DNA of 64,000 bases from Luteimonas wenzhouensis (lineage in GTDB: Bacteria > Pseudomonadota > Gammaproteobacteria > Xanthomonadales > Xanthomonadaceae). Every line of letters starts with the position of its first letter. The first letter of the stretch is position 1. Below the pieces are notes generated by a model, which was given only the letters and a program-made list of their open reading frames with translations, had not been told where the DNA came from and did no database searches. The stretch lies in assembly GCF_007859305.1 (NCBI RefSeq), contig NZ_VOHE01000001.1, positions 620,001 to 684,000 on the forward strand. The letters run 5' to 3'. The translations under genes were made by a program, and so were the position numbers. Positions 29,669-39,997 of the stretch are shown piece after piece.

Positions 29669-30772
29669 CTAGGGAGCCACGTACTCCACGATCTCCAGCC
29701 CGAACCCGGCCAGCCCCACCTGCCTGCGCGGGGTGCCCAGCACCCGCAGGCGGCCGAAACCCAGGTCCTGCAGGATCTGCGAACCGGCACCGTTGCGCCG
29801 CCACTCGCCCATCCGGCCGCCGCGTACCGGGGGCGGCGCGGCCGACTGCGGCGCTCGGACGCGCTCGAGCAGCGCCGCCGGATCGCGCGGCTCGTCCAGC
29901 AGCACCAGCGCGCCGGACTCCTCCGCCGCCAGCCGGGCCAGGACGTCCGCGGTGGTGGGGCCGAAGTCGTCGCGCCGCCAGTGCAGCGCGTCGGCGAGCG
30001 GGTTCATCGGCTGCACCCGTACCAGCGCGGCCCGCGCCGGGTCCGGCGCGCCACGCACCAGGGCCAAGTGCAGCGCGTCGGCCAGCCGGTCGCGGTAGCT
30101 CACGAGGCGGAACGGGCCGTGCGCGGTCTCGATGCCGCGTTCGTCCACGCGCTCGACCGTGTGCTCGGTCTCGAGCCGGTAGCGGATCAGGTCCTCGATC
30201 GAGCCGATCTTCAGGCCGTGTTCGCGCGCGAACACCTCCAGCTCCGGGCGCCGGGCCATGCTGCCGTCGGGATTGAGGATCTCCACCAAAACGCCCGCCG
30301 GCGCCAGGCCCGCCAGCCGCGCCAGGTCGGACGCGGCCTCGGTGTGGCCGGCGCGCGCGAGCACGCCGCCCGGTTCGGACATCAGCGGAAAGATGTGGCC
30401 GGGCTGCGAGAGGTCCTCGGGGCGCGCGTCCGGGCGCACCGCGGTGCGGATCGTGTGCGCGCGATCGTGGGCGGAGATGCCGGTGGTCACGCCCTCGGCC
30501 GCCTCGATGCTGACGGTGAAGTTGGTGCGGTGGCGCGAGGTGTTGGACTGCACCATCGGCGGCAGGCCGAGCTGCGCGCAGCGTTCGCGGGTGAGCGACA
30601 GGCACACCAGCCCGCGCGCATGGGTGACCATGAAGTTGATGTCGGACGGGCGCACCAGTTCGGCGGCCATGATCAGGTCGCCCTCGTTCTCGCGGTCCTC
30701 GTCGTCGACGATCACCACCATCCGCCCCTGGCGGATCTCCTCGAGCAGTTCGGGCACGGGTGCGAAGGCCAT
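29669..30772 (-). CDS. ribB: 3,4-dihydroxy-2-butanone 4-phosphate synthase with degenerate GTP cyclohydrolase II-like half (RibBX type)
   Basis: The N-terminal half (residues 1-205) is a full DHBP synthase: VDDEDRENEGDL, FMVTHARGLVCLSL, SRHRTNFTVSIEA and GHTEAASDLARL. It converts ribulose 5-phosphate to the four-carbon riboflavin precursor. The C-terminal half (about 210-367) resembles GTP cyclohydrolase II (GPFRLVSYRD, HLALVRG, ILQDLGFGRLRVL). It has no cysteine at all, so the zinc-binding CX10CXC site and activity must be absent. This matches the described RibBX form; a separate ribA should exist elsewhere. It starts one base after the ribE stop. Confidence 0.92.
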   Translation of the reverse strand: MAFAPVPELLEEIRQGRMVVIVDDEDRENEGDLIMAAELVRPSDINFMVTHARGLVCLSLTRERCAQLGLPPMVQSNTSRHRTNFTVSIEAAEGVTTGISAHDRAHTIRTAVRPDARPEDLSQPGHIFPLMSEPGGVLARAGHTEAASDLARLAGLAPAGVLVEILNPDGSMARRPELEVFAREHGLKIGSIEDLIRYRLETEHTVERVDERGIETAHGPFRLVSYRDRLADALHLALVRGAPDPARAALVRVQPMNPLADALHWRRDDFGPTTADVLARLAAEESGALVLLDEPRDPAALLERVRAPQSAAPPPVRGGRMGEWRRNGAGSQILQDLGFGRLRVLGTPRRQVGLAGFGLEIVEYVAP

Positions 30773-30773
30773 C

Positions 30774-31385
30774 TCAGCGCCCTCCCGCCGGCGTGCCGGC
30801 CTCGAGCAGGCGTTCGACGTAGCGTGCCAGCAGGTCCACTTCCAGGTTCACCGGATCGCCGGGGGCGGTGCCGGAGAACGCGGTGTGGGCGACGGTGTGC
30901 GGCACGAGCGCCACTTCGAAGCCGTCGGCGTCGACCGCGTTGACGGTGAGGCTGACGCCATCGACGCAGATCGAACCCTTGCGCGCGATGTACCGCATCA
31001 GCGCCGCCGGCGCGGTGAAGCGCCAGCGCTGGGCGCGGCCGTCGTCGGCGACCGAGGCCACCCGCCCCACCCCGTCGACATGGCCGCTGACCAGGTGCCC
31101 GCCGAGCCGGTCGCCGGGGCGCATCGCGCGCTCGAGGTTGAGCGCGCGCCCCGGCGCCAGCGCGCCGAGCGTGGTCAGGGACAGGGTTTCGTTGGAGGCG
31201 TCGGCCTCGAAATGCGCGTCGTCGAACGCGACCACGGTCAGGCACACGCCGTTGACCGCGATGCTCTCGCCCAGCGCCACGCCGTCGAACGGCAGGCTGC
31301 CGGCCGCGATCCGCAGCCGCGCGTCGCCACCGCGCGCCTCGCGCGAGACCAGCGTGCCGACACCCTCGATGAGACCTGTGAACAT
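30774..31385 (-). CDS. ribE: Riboflavin synthase alpha chain
   Basis: Dismutates two 6,7-dimethyl-8-ribityllumazines to riboflavin. The 203 residues contain two lumazine-binding repeats: MFTGLIEGVGTL with NGVCLTV, and LGGHLVSGHVDGVG with DGVSLTVN. It is the first gene behind the FMN riboswitch, and its ATG follows directly on a 10-bp hairpin. Translation and transcription are therefore probably flavin-controlled. Confidence 0.96.
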   Translation of the reverse strand: MFTGLIEGVGTLVSREARGGDARLRIAAGSLPFDGVALGESIAVNGVCLTVVAFDDAHFEADASNETLSLTTLGALAPGRALNLERAMRPGDRLGGHLVSGHVDGVGRVASVADDGRAQRWRFTAPAALMRYIARKGSICVDGVSLTVNAVDADGFEVALVPHTVAHTAFSGTAPGDPVNLEVDLLARYVERLLEAGTPAGGR

Positions 31386-31388
31386 GAC

Positions 31389-31411
31389 CGTTTCCCGCTA
31401 TGCGGGAAACG
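31389..31411 (-). promoter_or_regulatory. Hairpin abutting the ribE start codon (probable riboswitch expression platform)
   Basis: A perfect 10-bp stem (CGTTTCCCGC and GCGGGAAACG) with a 3-nt loop ends three bases before the ribE ATG, so the ribosome landing site is inside it. It has no T run, so it looks like a translational sequesterer rather than a terminator. A second inverted repeat (GAGCGAACGCTC, 31423-31434) lies between it and the aptamer and may offer the alternative pairing. Confidence 0.65.
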
Positions 31412-31455
31412 CCCGCGGGAGCGAGCGAACGCTCGGCCCACGGGGCCGCGCGACG

Positions 31456-31617
31456 CGTCTTCTTTCATCCGGACTGTGACCGTCGGCTCCGGGATTGGAC
31501 CGGATCTGCTGACCCCGGACGGCGATGCCGGCCGGGCGCTCGCGGGCTCGCGCGCGCGATCCGCCGGGTCGCGCCACGCCTACCGCCGGTGGGGACTTCC
31601 ACCCCGCCCCGAAGACG
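31456..31617 (-). promoter_or_regulatory. FMN riboswitch (RFN element)
   Basis: The reverse strand shows the conserved FMN aptamer blocks in order: GGGGCGGGGUGGAAGUCCCC, ACCGGCGGUAG, AGCCCGCGAGCG, GUCAGCAGAUCCGGU, CCGACGGUCACAGUCCGGAU and GAAAGAAG. Helix P1 closes with GUCUUC/GAAGAC at the two ends. It stands 70 nt upstream of ribE and controls ribE and the following ribB, ribH, nusB and thiL. Bound FMN should shut off expression. Confidence 0.95.
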
Positions 31618-31661
31618 TTTCCATCGTTGGTGGCCGCCACGCGGGCGGCCGTGGCGCCATT

Positions 31662-32678
31662 CTAGCCCAGCGGCCCCGCGGCCCGCGTCGAGGCGCCGGA
31701 CGCAGCGTTGCGGAAGCGGGCCAGGATCGCGTCGATCACCGCCGTGGTGCGCGCCGCCGTCTCGCCGGTGGACGGGCAGTCGCCGCGGCCCTGCAGCGCG
31801 GCGACCACGGTCTCGACCAGCGGCTGCTGGATGTGCGGCGGGTTGGGGATGCTCCAGCTCTGCCGGCGGCCGCCAGCCTCGAGCACCACCGGCGCCTCGT
31901 CGAAGGTGGCGAACGACAGCCGGCCGCGGCTGCCCTCGATCTCGACCACGTCGCGGCGGGCATCGCTGCAGAAGCACCAGTCGCCGCTGCCCTCGATGCC
32001 GCCGGGAAACATGAAGCGGGCCTCGACCGTGTCCTCGGCGGGATAGGCGCCGGATGCCGAGCGCGCCTCGCCCGAGGCCTCGACCACCGGGCCGAGCAGG
32101 AAATCGAGCAGGTCCAGGGTGTGGCTGCCCAGGTCCACGAACAGCCCGCCGCCGGACAGCTCCGGGCGCACCCGCCACGGCAGCGCCGCGGAATCGGCAT
32201 AGCGCGGGTCCAAGGTCCGGTGCAGCTGCACCCGGACCCGGCGCGGTTGGCCGATCGCGCCTTCGGCCACCAGCTCGCGCACTTTCAGGAAGCGCGGCAG
32301 TGCGCGCCGGTAGTAGGCGACGAACAGCGGCTGCCCGGCGTCGCGACTGGCGTCGAGCATGGCCGTGCATTCGCCGGCGTCCAGCGCCATCGGTTTCTCG
32401 ACGTACACCGGCTTGCCTGCGCGCAGCGCGCGGATCGCCAGCGGAGCATGGCTCGAAGGCGGGCTCGCGACGTACACCGCGTCCACCTCCGGGTCGGCGA
32501 TCAGCGCATCGGCATCGGCGTACCAGCGCGGCACGCCGTGGCGGCGCGCGTAGTCCTCGGCCCTGCCGGCGTCGCGGCGCATCACCGCGACCAGCGCCGA
32601 GCCCGGTGCACGCTGCAGCGCCGGCCCGCTCTTGACCTCGGTGACCGCGCCGCAGCCGAGGATCCCCCAGCGGATCAA
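31662..32678 (-). CDS. Gfo/Idh/MocA-family NAD(P)-dependent oxidoreductase
   Basis: A 338-residue sugar-type dehydrogenase. It has an N-terminal Rossmann fold (WGILGCGAVTEVKSGPAL) and the family motif GKPVYVEKPMALDAGEC, with the Lys-Pro that contacts cofactor and substrate. A C-terminal alpha/beta domain with GGGLFVDLGSHTLDLLDFLLG carries the likely catalytic His. The start is TTG at 32678, whose bases overlap the methyltransferase stop (TTGA). Substrate is not recognisable. It ends 45 bp before the FMN riboswitch. Confidence 0.88.
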   Translation of the reverse strand: MIRWGILGCGAVTEVKSGPALQRAPGSALVAVMRRDAGRAEDYARRHGVPRWYADADALIADPEVDAVYVASPPSSHAPLAIRALRAGKPVYVEKPMALDAGECTAMLDASRDAGQPLFVAYYRRALPRFLKVRELVAEGAIGQPRRVRVQLHRTLDPRYADSAALPWRVRPELSGGGLFVDLGSHTLDLLDFLLGPVVEASGEARSASGAYPAEDTVEARFMFPGGIEGSGDWCFCSDARRDVVEIEGSRGRLSFATFDEAPVVLEAGGRRQSWSIPNPPHIQQPLVETVVAALQGRGDCPSTGETAARTTAVIDAILARFRNAASGASTRAAGPLG

Positions 32679-33427
32679 GGCTTCCTCCGCGCGAACACGT
32701 ACAGCGGCCAGCGCAGGCGCCGGGTGCTCGCCGGATCGCCCCAGGCCCGGGCGATGGCGTCCGCGTGCGCGGCCACCGGATCGACGCCCGTGGCTTCACG
32801 ATGGCGGCGCGTGGCCGAATAGCTCGCGAAGTACGCCAGCATCCGCGCCAGCGGCCAGTCCGCCTCGAGCGTGAACGCCGGCGGATCGACCGGCACGAAC
32901 GGCCAGTCGAAGCCGGCGTACGCCGCGCCGACCAGCGCCCGCTCCTGCGGCCAGTACGGGCGGATCGCGTCGCTGAAGGCGCCCACCGCCTCGCGCAGCT
33001 CCGGCGGTACCGCCAGGCCATCGTAGGTCCAGGCCACCAGCACCCCGCCCGGCCGCAGCACGCGCGCGCACTCGTCGAAATAGCGCGGCAGGTCGAACCA
33101 GTGCAGGGCCTGGCCGACGCAGGCGACGTCGGCGCTGGCAGCGCCGAGGCTGCACCGTTCGGCCGGTTCGACCGCGAAGCGCGCGTTGGCCGGCCCGCGG
33201 GCATGGGCGAGCTGTTCCGCGCTGGCGTCGGTCGCGTGCACGCGCTCGAAGCGCGCGGCGAGGCTGCGCGTGGCCTGGCCGCTGCCGCAGCCCGCTTCCC
33301 AGGCCAGCCGGCGCGACGGCGCGACCGCGGCGATCCAGTCGAACAGCGCGTCCGGGTAGCCCGGCCGCGCGCCGGCGTAGGCCGCGGCGACCGCGGAAAA
33401 GTGGTCCTTGAACCCCGGGCCGGGCAT
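32675..33427 (-). CDS. Class I SAM-dependent methyltransferase
   Basis: A 250-residue methyltransferase of the UbiE/methyltransferase-11 type. Seen are the N-terminal FKDHFSAVAAAYAGARPGYP, motif I WEAGCGSGQATRSLA, the acidic residue in VHATDASAEQL, and motif IV region DVACVGQALHWFDLPRYFDECARVLRPGG. The YAxxRPxYP start and the ALHWFD motif are those of the trans-aconitate/class-11-like group; the substrate is unknown. It lies 8 bp behind ribD and overlaps the oxidoreductase start, so these two unrelated genes ride in the ribD transcript. Confidence 0.88.
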   Translation of the reverse strand: MPGPGFKDHFSAVAAAYAGARPGYPDALFDWIAAVAPSRRLAWEAGCGSGQATRSLAARFERVHATDASAEQLAHARGPANARFAVEPAERCSLGAASADVACVGQALHWFDLPRYFDECARVLRPGGVLVAWTYDGLAVPPELREAVGAFSDAIRPYWPQERALVGAAYAGFDWPFVPVDPPAFTLEADWPLARMLAYFASYSATRRHREATGVDPVAAHADAIARAWGDPASTRRLRWPLYVFARRKP

Positions 33428-33435
33428 CGCCGCCG

Positions 33436-34539
33436 TCAGGCCGTGGCCCCTGCCCGCGGCCGCAGCCGCAGCCGCAGGTCGTCGCCGATGCGCAGGGTCT
33501 CGAGGATCTCCAGCTGGAGCCGCTGCGCCATCTCGGTGAAGCCCAGGCCGCCGAACAGCGGCCGCGCGGTGTCGCCCAGCAGCACCGGGGCCACGTACAG
33601 CAGCAGCTCGTCCACCAGCCCGGCCTTGAGCAGGGCGCCGGCCAGGGTCGCACCGGCCTCGACGTGGACCTCGTTGATCCCGCGCCCGGCCAGCAGGGCC
33701 AGCACCGCCGGCAGGTCGAACACGCCGGCGCGCACCGGCACCGGGGCGCGGTCGGCGGTGAGTTCGCGCGGCGGCTTGGCGTCGGGCGCGTGCAGGTACA
33801 GGGTCGGCGCATCGCCCTCGCGCACCTTGCCGCGGGCGACGGTGGCCAGGCCCGGGTCCAGCACCACCCGCAGCGGCGGCACGAATTCGCGCGGCGTGGC
33901 GAAGCGCACGGTGAGCGAAGGGTCGTCGGCCAGCACCGTGCCGGCGCCGGTGAGGATCGCGCCGGCGCGGGCGCGCCAGTGCATCACGTCCGCGCGCGCG
34001 GCCTCGCCGGTGATCCACTTCGAGTCGCCGCTGGCCATCGCGGTGCGGCCGTCGAGGCTGCAGGCCAGCTTGACCCGCACCCACGGCCGGCCGCGGACGA
34101 CGCGCGAAACGAAGCCGACGTTGAGCGCGCGCGCCTGCGCCTCCATCAGCCCCACCTCGACCGCGATCCCGACCGCGCGCAGGCGGTCGAAGCCGCTGCC
34201 GTCGACCTGCGGGAACGGATCGCGCATCGCCGCGACCACCCGTGCCACGCCCGCGGCGACCAGCGCGTCGGCACAGGGCCCGGTGCGGCCGGTGTGGGCG
34301 CAGGGTTCGAGGGTGACGTAGGCGGTGGCGCCGCGGGCGCGATCGCCGGCCGCCTGCAGCGCCAGCACTTCCGCGTGCGGTTCGCCCTGGCGGCGGTGCC
34401 AGCCCTCGCCCACCACCTCGTCGCCGTGCGCCAGCACGCAGCCGACCATCGGGTTGGGCCGGGTGGTGTAGGCGCCCCGCTCGGCCAGGCGCAGGGCCCG
34501 GGCCATCATCGCGTGGTCGGTGGCGGAGAACGCGCTCAC
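33436..34539 (-). CDS. ribD: Bifunctional riboflavin deaminase/reductase RibD
   Basis: Carries out the second and third steps of riboflavin synthesis. The 367 residues comprise an N-terminal zinc deaminase domain (GEPHAEVLAL and LEPCAHTGRTGPCADAL, the HAE and PCxxxGxxxxC zinc motifs) and a C-terminal reductase domain (VRVKLACSLDGRTAM, ITGEAARADVMHWRA, GAGTVLADDPSLTVR, VEAGATLAGALL). It follows nrdR by 19 bp. No FMN riboswitch precedes it here, unlike ribE. Confidence 0.96.
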   Translation of the reverse strand: MSAFSATDHAMMARALRLAERGAYTTRPNPMVGCVLAHGDEVVGEGWHRRQGEPHAEVLALQAAGDRARGATAYVTLEPCAHTGRTGPCADALVAAGVARVVAAMRDPFPQVDGSGFDRLRAVGIAVEVGLMEAQARALNVGFVSRVVRGRPWVRVKLACSLDGRTAMASGDSKWITGEAARADVMHWRARAGAILTGAGTVLADDPSLTVRFATPREFVPPLRVVLDPGLATVARGKVREGDAPTLYLHAPDAKPPRELTADRAPVPVRAGVFDLPAVLALLAGRGINEVHVEAGATLAGALLKAGLVDELLLYVAPVLLGDTARPLFGGLGFTEMAQRLQLEILETLRIGDDLRLRLRPRAGATA

Positions 34540-34558
34540 GCCCGCGAGGCCCCGCGCA

Positions 34559-35092
34559 TCAGCGCTTCTTGCCCTTGCCCGAGGCCTTGTCGAACGGCAC
34601 CACGTCGCCGCCCAGCAGCGGCAGCTGGCCCTCGCCGGGCAGCTCGCGTTCGAGCCGGTCGAGTTCCTCGCGGAAATCGGTGATGTCCTCGAACGAGCGG
34701 TACACCGAGGCGAAGCGCACGAAGCCGACGTGATCGAGCTTGCGCAGCTCGGCGATCACGAACTCGCCGACCCGGCGCGAGGGCACCTCGCGCTCGGTGG
34801 TCATGCGCAGCTGGTGCACCACCGCGCGCACCGCGGCCTCGATCTGCTCTTCGGAGACCGGGCGCTTGTGCAGCGCGCGGTCCATGCTGATGCGCAGCTT
34901 GCGGGCGTCAAACGGCTCGCGCCGGCCGTCGCCCTTGATGATCACCGGCAGCTTGAGTTCGATGGTCTCGAGCGTGCTGAAGCGCTCGCCGCAGGCCTCG
35001 CATTCGCGCCGGCGCCGGATCGTCGCGCCGTCCTCGGACGCGCGCGAGTCGATGACCTTGGTGTCCTGGTGCTGGCAGAAGGGACAGTGCAT
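34559..35092 (-). CDS. nrdR: Ribonucleotide reductase repressor NrdR
   Basis: An ATP/dATP-sensing zinc-ribbon repressor of ribonucleotide reductase genes. The 177 residues start with the zinc ribbon [17 protein letters not shown] and [10 protein letters not shown] (four cysteines), followed by an ATP-cone domain ([42 protein letters not shown]). It stands between glyA and ribD, the usual proteobacterial order. Confidence 0.97.
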   Translation of the reverse strand: MHCPFCQHQDTKVIDSRASEDGATIRRRRECEACGERFSTLETIELKLPVIIKGDGRREPFDARKLRISMDRALHKRPVSEEQIEAAVRAVVHQLRMTTEREVPSRRVGEFVIAELRKLDHVGFVRFASVYRSFEDITDFREELDRLERELPGEGQLPLLGGDVVPFDKASGKGKKR

Positions 35093-35188
35093 CGGGCGGC
35101 GCTCCAGGCGGCTGGACGCTAGCGCTGGCGGGCGGTCGCGGGCGGACGCCGACCGGCCCGGGGCAGCGCCATCGCGAGCGGCCGCGGT

Positions 35189-36457
35189 TCAGCCATAGAC
35201 CGGGAACTTCCGGCACTGCGCCGTCACCGCCTCGCGCACGCGGGCGAGGACGGCCTCGTCCTCCGGCGCGTCGAGCACGTCGCAGATCCAGTGGGCCAGC
35301 TCGATGCAGTCCTGCTCGCCGTAGCCGCGGGTGGTCACCGCCGGGGTGCCGATGCGCAGGCCCGACGTCACGAAGGGCTTCTGCGGATCGTTCGGCACCG
35401 CGTTCTTGTTGACCGTGATGTGCGCCTTGCCCAGCGCTTCCTCGGCCGCCTTGCCGGTGATCGGCTTGCCGATCATGTCCACCAGCATCAGGTGGTTGTC
35501 GGTGCCGCCGGAGACGATCTTGTAGCCGCGGGCGATGATCGTCCCGGCCATCGCCTGGGCGTTCTTCACCACCTGCTGCTGGTAGGCCTTGAATTCCGGC
35601 TCCAGCGCCTCCTTGAAGGCCACCGCCTTGGCCGCGATCACGTGCATCAGCGGCCCGCCCTGGATCCCGGGGAAGACGATCGACTGCAGCTTCTTGGTGA
35701 TCGCGTCGAACTCCTCACCCGCGCCCTCGCGGCTGGCGACGATGATGCCGCCGCGCGGGCCGCGCAGGGTCTTGTGGGTGGTGGAGGTGACCACGTGCGC
35801 GTGGGGCACCGGGTTCGGGTACACCCCCGCCGCCACCAGCCCCGCGACGTGGGCCATGTCCACGAACAGCACCGCGCCGACCTTGTCGGCGATCGCGCGG
35901 AAGCGCGCCCAGTCGATCCTGCGCGAGTAGGCCGAGAATCCGGCCACCACCATCTTCGGCTTGTGCTCGAGCGCCAGCTTCTCGACGTCGTCGTAGTCGA
36001 TCAGGCCATCGTCGTCGACACCGTACTGGACGGCGTTGAACAGCTTCCCGGAGGCGTTGACCTTGGCGCCGTGGGTCAGGTGCCCGCCATGCGCCAGCGA
36101 CATGCCCAGGATGGTGTCGCCCGGCTGCAGCAGCGCGAAATAGACCGCCTGGTTGGCCTGCGACCCCGAATGCGGCTGGACGTTGACGTAGTCGGCGCCG
36201 AACAGCTGCCTGGCGCGATCGATCGCCAGCTGCTCGGCGACGTCCACGTGCTCGCAGCCGCCGTAGTAGCGCTTGCCGGGATAGCCTTCGGCGTACTTGT
36301 TGGTCAGCTGGCTGCCCTGGGCCTCCATCACCCGCGGGCTGGCGTAGTTCTCGCTGGCGATCAGCTCGACGTGGTCCTCCTGGCGGCGCGCTTCGTCGGC
36401 GATGGCCTTGGCCAGTTCGGGGTCGTAGCCTTCGATGCGGGCGTCGCGGGGAAACAT
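35189..36457 (-). CDS. glyA: Serine hydroxymethyltransferase
   Basis: A PLP enzyme that interconverts serine and glycine and supplies one-carbon units on tetrahydrofolate. The 422 residues include [20 protein letters not shown], the [17 protein letters not shown] motif, the [10 protein letters not shown] site and the PLP lysine in [14 protein letters not shown]. The ATG at 36457 has an AGATCCG-type upstream. It is the first gene of the glyA-nrdR-ribD run. Confidence 0.97.
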   Translation of the reverse strand: MFPRDARIEGYDPELAKAIADEARRQEDHVELIASENYASPRVMEAQGSQLTNKYAEGYPGKRYYGGCEHVDVAEQLAIDRARQLFGADYVNVQPHSGSQANQAVYFALLQPGDTILGMSLAHGGHLTHGAKVNASGKLFNAVQYGVDDDGLIDYDDVEKLALEHKPKMVVAGFSAYSRRIDWARFRAIADKVGAVLFVDMAHVAGLVAAGVYPNPVPHAHVVTSTTHKTLRGPRGGIIVASREGAGEEFDAITKKLQSIVFPGIQGGPLMHVIAAKAVAFKEALEPEFKAYQQQVVKNAQAMAGTIIARGYKIVSGGTDNHLMLVDMIGKPITGKAAEEALGKAHITVNKNAVPNDPQKPFVTSGLRIGTPAVTTRGYGEQDCIELAHWICDVLDAPEDEAVLARVREAVTAQCRKFPVYG

Positions 36458-36540
36458 CGGATCTCCGGGAAAATGGGCGGGCAGGCGTGGATTGTACCTG
36501 CCCCGCCCGGCCGCCGGCCCGGGGACGGGGGCCGGAACGG

Positions 36541-36570
36541 CGGAAGGCGCGCCCCGGGGCGCGCCTTCCG
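36541..36570. terminator. Perfect 30-bp palindrome after the RcnB-like gene
   Basis: CGGAAGGCGCGCCCC is followed directly by its exact reverse complement. As RNA it would form a very stable hairpin about 40 bp after the RcnB-like stop and 83 bp before glyA. It lacks a T run, so intrinsic termination is not assured. Confidence 0.5.
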
Positions 36571-36610
36571 GACCGGTCGATGGCCGGGGCCAGCGGCCCC
36601 GGGCGGCTCC

Positions 36611-37063
36611 TCAGCGCAGGATCATGTCCACGATCAGCCCGGTGGCGATGGCGACCAGGAGCATATCGCCGTAGTCGTCGCGCACCCAGCGGTAGCCGTG
36701 CGGCGGATGGCGCAGGCCGTAGCCGTGGTAGTCGTGGATCACGTACACCGGGCGGTGGTAGTGATGGACATAGCCGCCGCGGGCCCAGCGCGGCGGGCCG
36801 ACGTGGCGCGGCGGCGCATGGTAGTGGTGGACCACCGGGCGGTGGTGCACTACGCGCACGGGGGCGCGGTGGTGGCGGTCGTGGCGCCGGTGGTCGCGAC
36901 GGTCGTACCGGGCCTGGCGGTGGTCGCGGCGGTCGTGCCGCAGTTCGCGCCGGTCGTGGTCGCGATACCCGTGGCCGCGCCCGCGGCCGTCGGCCACGGC
37001 AGGGGCGGCCATCGTCGCCATGGCCACGGCAAGCACGGTCGCCCAGGTGAACTTCAGGTTCAT
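36611..37063 (-). CDS. RcnB-like, His/Arg-rich periplasmic protein
   Basis: A 150-residue exported protein: signal peptide over residues 1-23 (cleavage near APAVA-DG), a central region of alternating His, Arg and Asp, and a C-terminal GYRWVRDDYGDMLLVAIATGLI segment that matches the RcnB motif. E. coli RcnB is periplasmic and keeps nickel/cobalt efflux in balance; no rcnA-like efflux gene is nearby, so metal handling here is only inferred. About 20 histidines could bind metal. The upstream ATG at 37174 is ignored because the signal peptide starts at 37063. Confidence 0.78.
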   Translation of the reverse strand: MNLKFTWATVLAVAMATMAAPAVADGRGRGHGYRDHDRRELRHDRRDHRQARYDRRDHRRHDRHHRAPVRVVHHRPVVHHYHAPPRHVGPPRWARGGYVHHYHRPVYVIHDYHGYGLRHPPHGYRWVRDDYGDMLLVAIATGLIVDMILR

Positions 37064-37222
37064 GGTGTGGTCTCCAGGTCCCGGCCATCCCCCACCGGAC
37101 GGCCTGTCCCGACTATCGGCCGCGGCGGCTGAATCGATCCTCCCTGCAAGCGTTTGCGGCCGCGTCGTCGTCACGCGCGTTTAACCACCGCTCAGGCTGG
37201 GGGACGCCCCTCCGCGACCGGC

Positions 37223-37228
37223 TATAAT
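37223..37228 (+). promoter_or_regulatory. Candidate -10 box of the ettA promoter
   Basis: A perfect TATAAT stands 80 bp before the ettA start, rare in such GC-rich DNA. No good -35 is seen 16-18 bp upstream, so activity may need another factor. The region 37064-37222 between the divergent RcnB-like gene and ettA shows no other clear site. Confidence 0.5.
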
Positions 37229-37308
37229 TGCGCGATCCCGAGCCACCCTGCCGGTCCGCGCGGCCCGCCGCGCGGGTTCCGGCCGCGCGCAATTCCCGGA
37301 GTCCTTCC

Positions 37309-38973
<1,665 letters not shown>

Positions 38974-39058
38974 CGGCCGCAACCGCCCGCGCCGCGGACG
39001 GGCGCGGGCGCGCGGCCCGGTCCGGGCGTGGCATCCGACTCGACACCGGGGAGAGCGC

Positions 39059-39889
39059 ATGACCTTCATCGACAAGCTCCGCGCCCGCTGGCGCGACGCC
39101 GACAGCCTGCTGTGCGTGGGCCTGGACCCCGATCCGGCGCGGTTCCCCGACCGCTTCGCCGGCGACGGTTACGCGGACACGGCCGAGGCGCTGTTCGCGT
39201 TCTGCCGCGACATCGCCGACGCCACCGCCCGCTACGCCTGCGCGTTCAAGCCGCAGATCGCCTACTTCGCCGCCCACAACGGCGGCGAGGCCGCGCTGCA
39301 GCGGCTCATCGCCCACCTCAACGCCGCGCATCCGGACATCCCGGTGATCCTCGACGCCAAGCGCGGCGACATCGGCAGCACCGCCGCGCAGTACGCCATC
39401 GAGGCCTTCGACCGCTTCGGCGCCGACGCGGTCACGCTCAATCCGTACATGGGCCGCGATTCCGCCGCGCCCTTCCTGCAGCGCAACGACCGCGGCTGCA
39501 TCTTCCTGTGCCACACGTCCAACCCCGGCGCGCGCGACTTCCAGGAGCTCGAGGTCGGTGGCGCGCCGCTGTACCAGCACGTGGCGCGCGCGATCGCGAC
39601 CGGATGGAACGTCGACGGCAACTGCGCCCTGGTGGTCGGCGCCACCTTCCCCGGAGAACTCAAGGTGATCCGCGGGATCGTCGGCGACATGCCGCTGCTG
39701 ATCCCGGGCGTCGGTGCCCAGGGCGGCGACGTCGAGGCGGTGGTGCGCAACGGGGCGACCGCCGACGGCACCGGGCTGATGATCAATTCCTCGCGCGGGA
39801 TCCTCTACGCCTCCACCGGCGAGGACTATGCCGAGGCGGCGGCCGGGGCCGCGCGGCAGCTGCGCGACGAGATCAACCGTTACCGCTGA
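39059..39889 (+). CDS. pyrF: Orotidine 5'-phosphate decarboxylase (group 2)
   Basis: The last step of UMP synthesis. The 276-residue TIM-barrel enzyme is of the longer PyrF type 2: [27 protein letters not shown], the catalytic [18 protein letters not shown] motif, and a GVGAQGGD phosphate loop followed by [10 protein letters not shown]. The ATG at 39059 has a GGGGAGAGC ribosome-binding site. It is 85 bp behind ettA and may share its transcript. Confidence 0.96.
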   Translation: MTFIDKLRARWRDADSLLCVGLDPDPARFPDRFAGDGYADTAEALFAFCRDIADATARYACAFKPQIAYFAAHNGGEAALQRLIAHLNAAHPDIPVILDAKRGDIGSTAAQYAIEAFDRFGADAVTLNPYMGRDSAAPFLQRNDRGCIFLCHTSNPGARDFQELEVGGAPLYQHVARAIATGWNVDGNCALVVGATFPGELKVIRGIVGDMPLLIPGVGAQGGDVEAVVRNGATADGTGLMINSSRGILYASTGEDYAEAAAGAARQLRDEINRYR

Positions 39890-39903
39890 GCGGCGTCGGC
39901 ATC

Positions 39904-39987
39904 GTGCGAGCGGCTTCGGCCGCGGCAGCGGACCCCGGAGCGGCGCGATTCCCGGAACGGCGGTCGCGGCTGAAGCCGATCCTGCAG
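39904..39987. repeat. Degenerate REP pair between pyrF and pncB
   Basis: A left half GAGCGGCTTCGGCCGCGG (39908-39925) and an inverted right half GGTCGCGGCTGAAGCCGATCC (39962-39982) resemble the perfect pair at 27573-27643 but with mismatches. It occupies the gap between two converging genes, the usual place for such elements. Confidence 0.75.
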
Positions 39988-39997
39988 GGGATTCGGG

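Noticed and set aside
37228..37308. Upstream start of ettA at 37228
   Set aside because: It begins at the last base of the TATAAT box and would add residues foreign to EttA; the family N-terminus begins at 37309.
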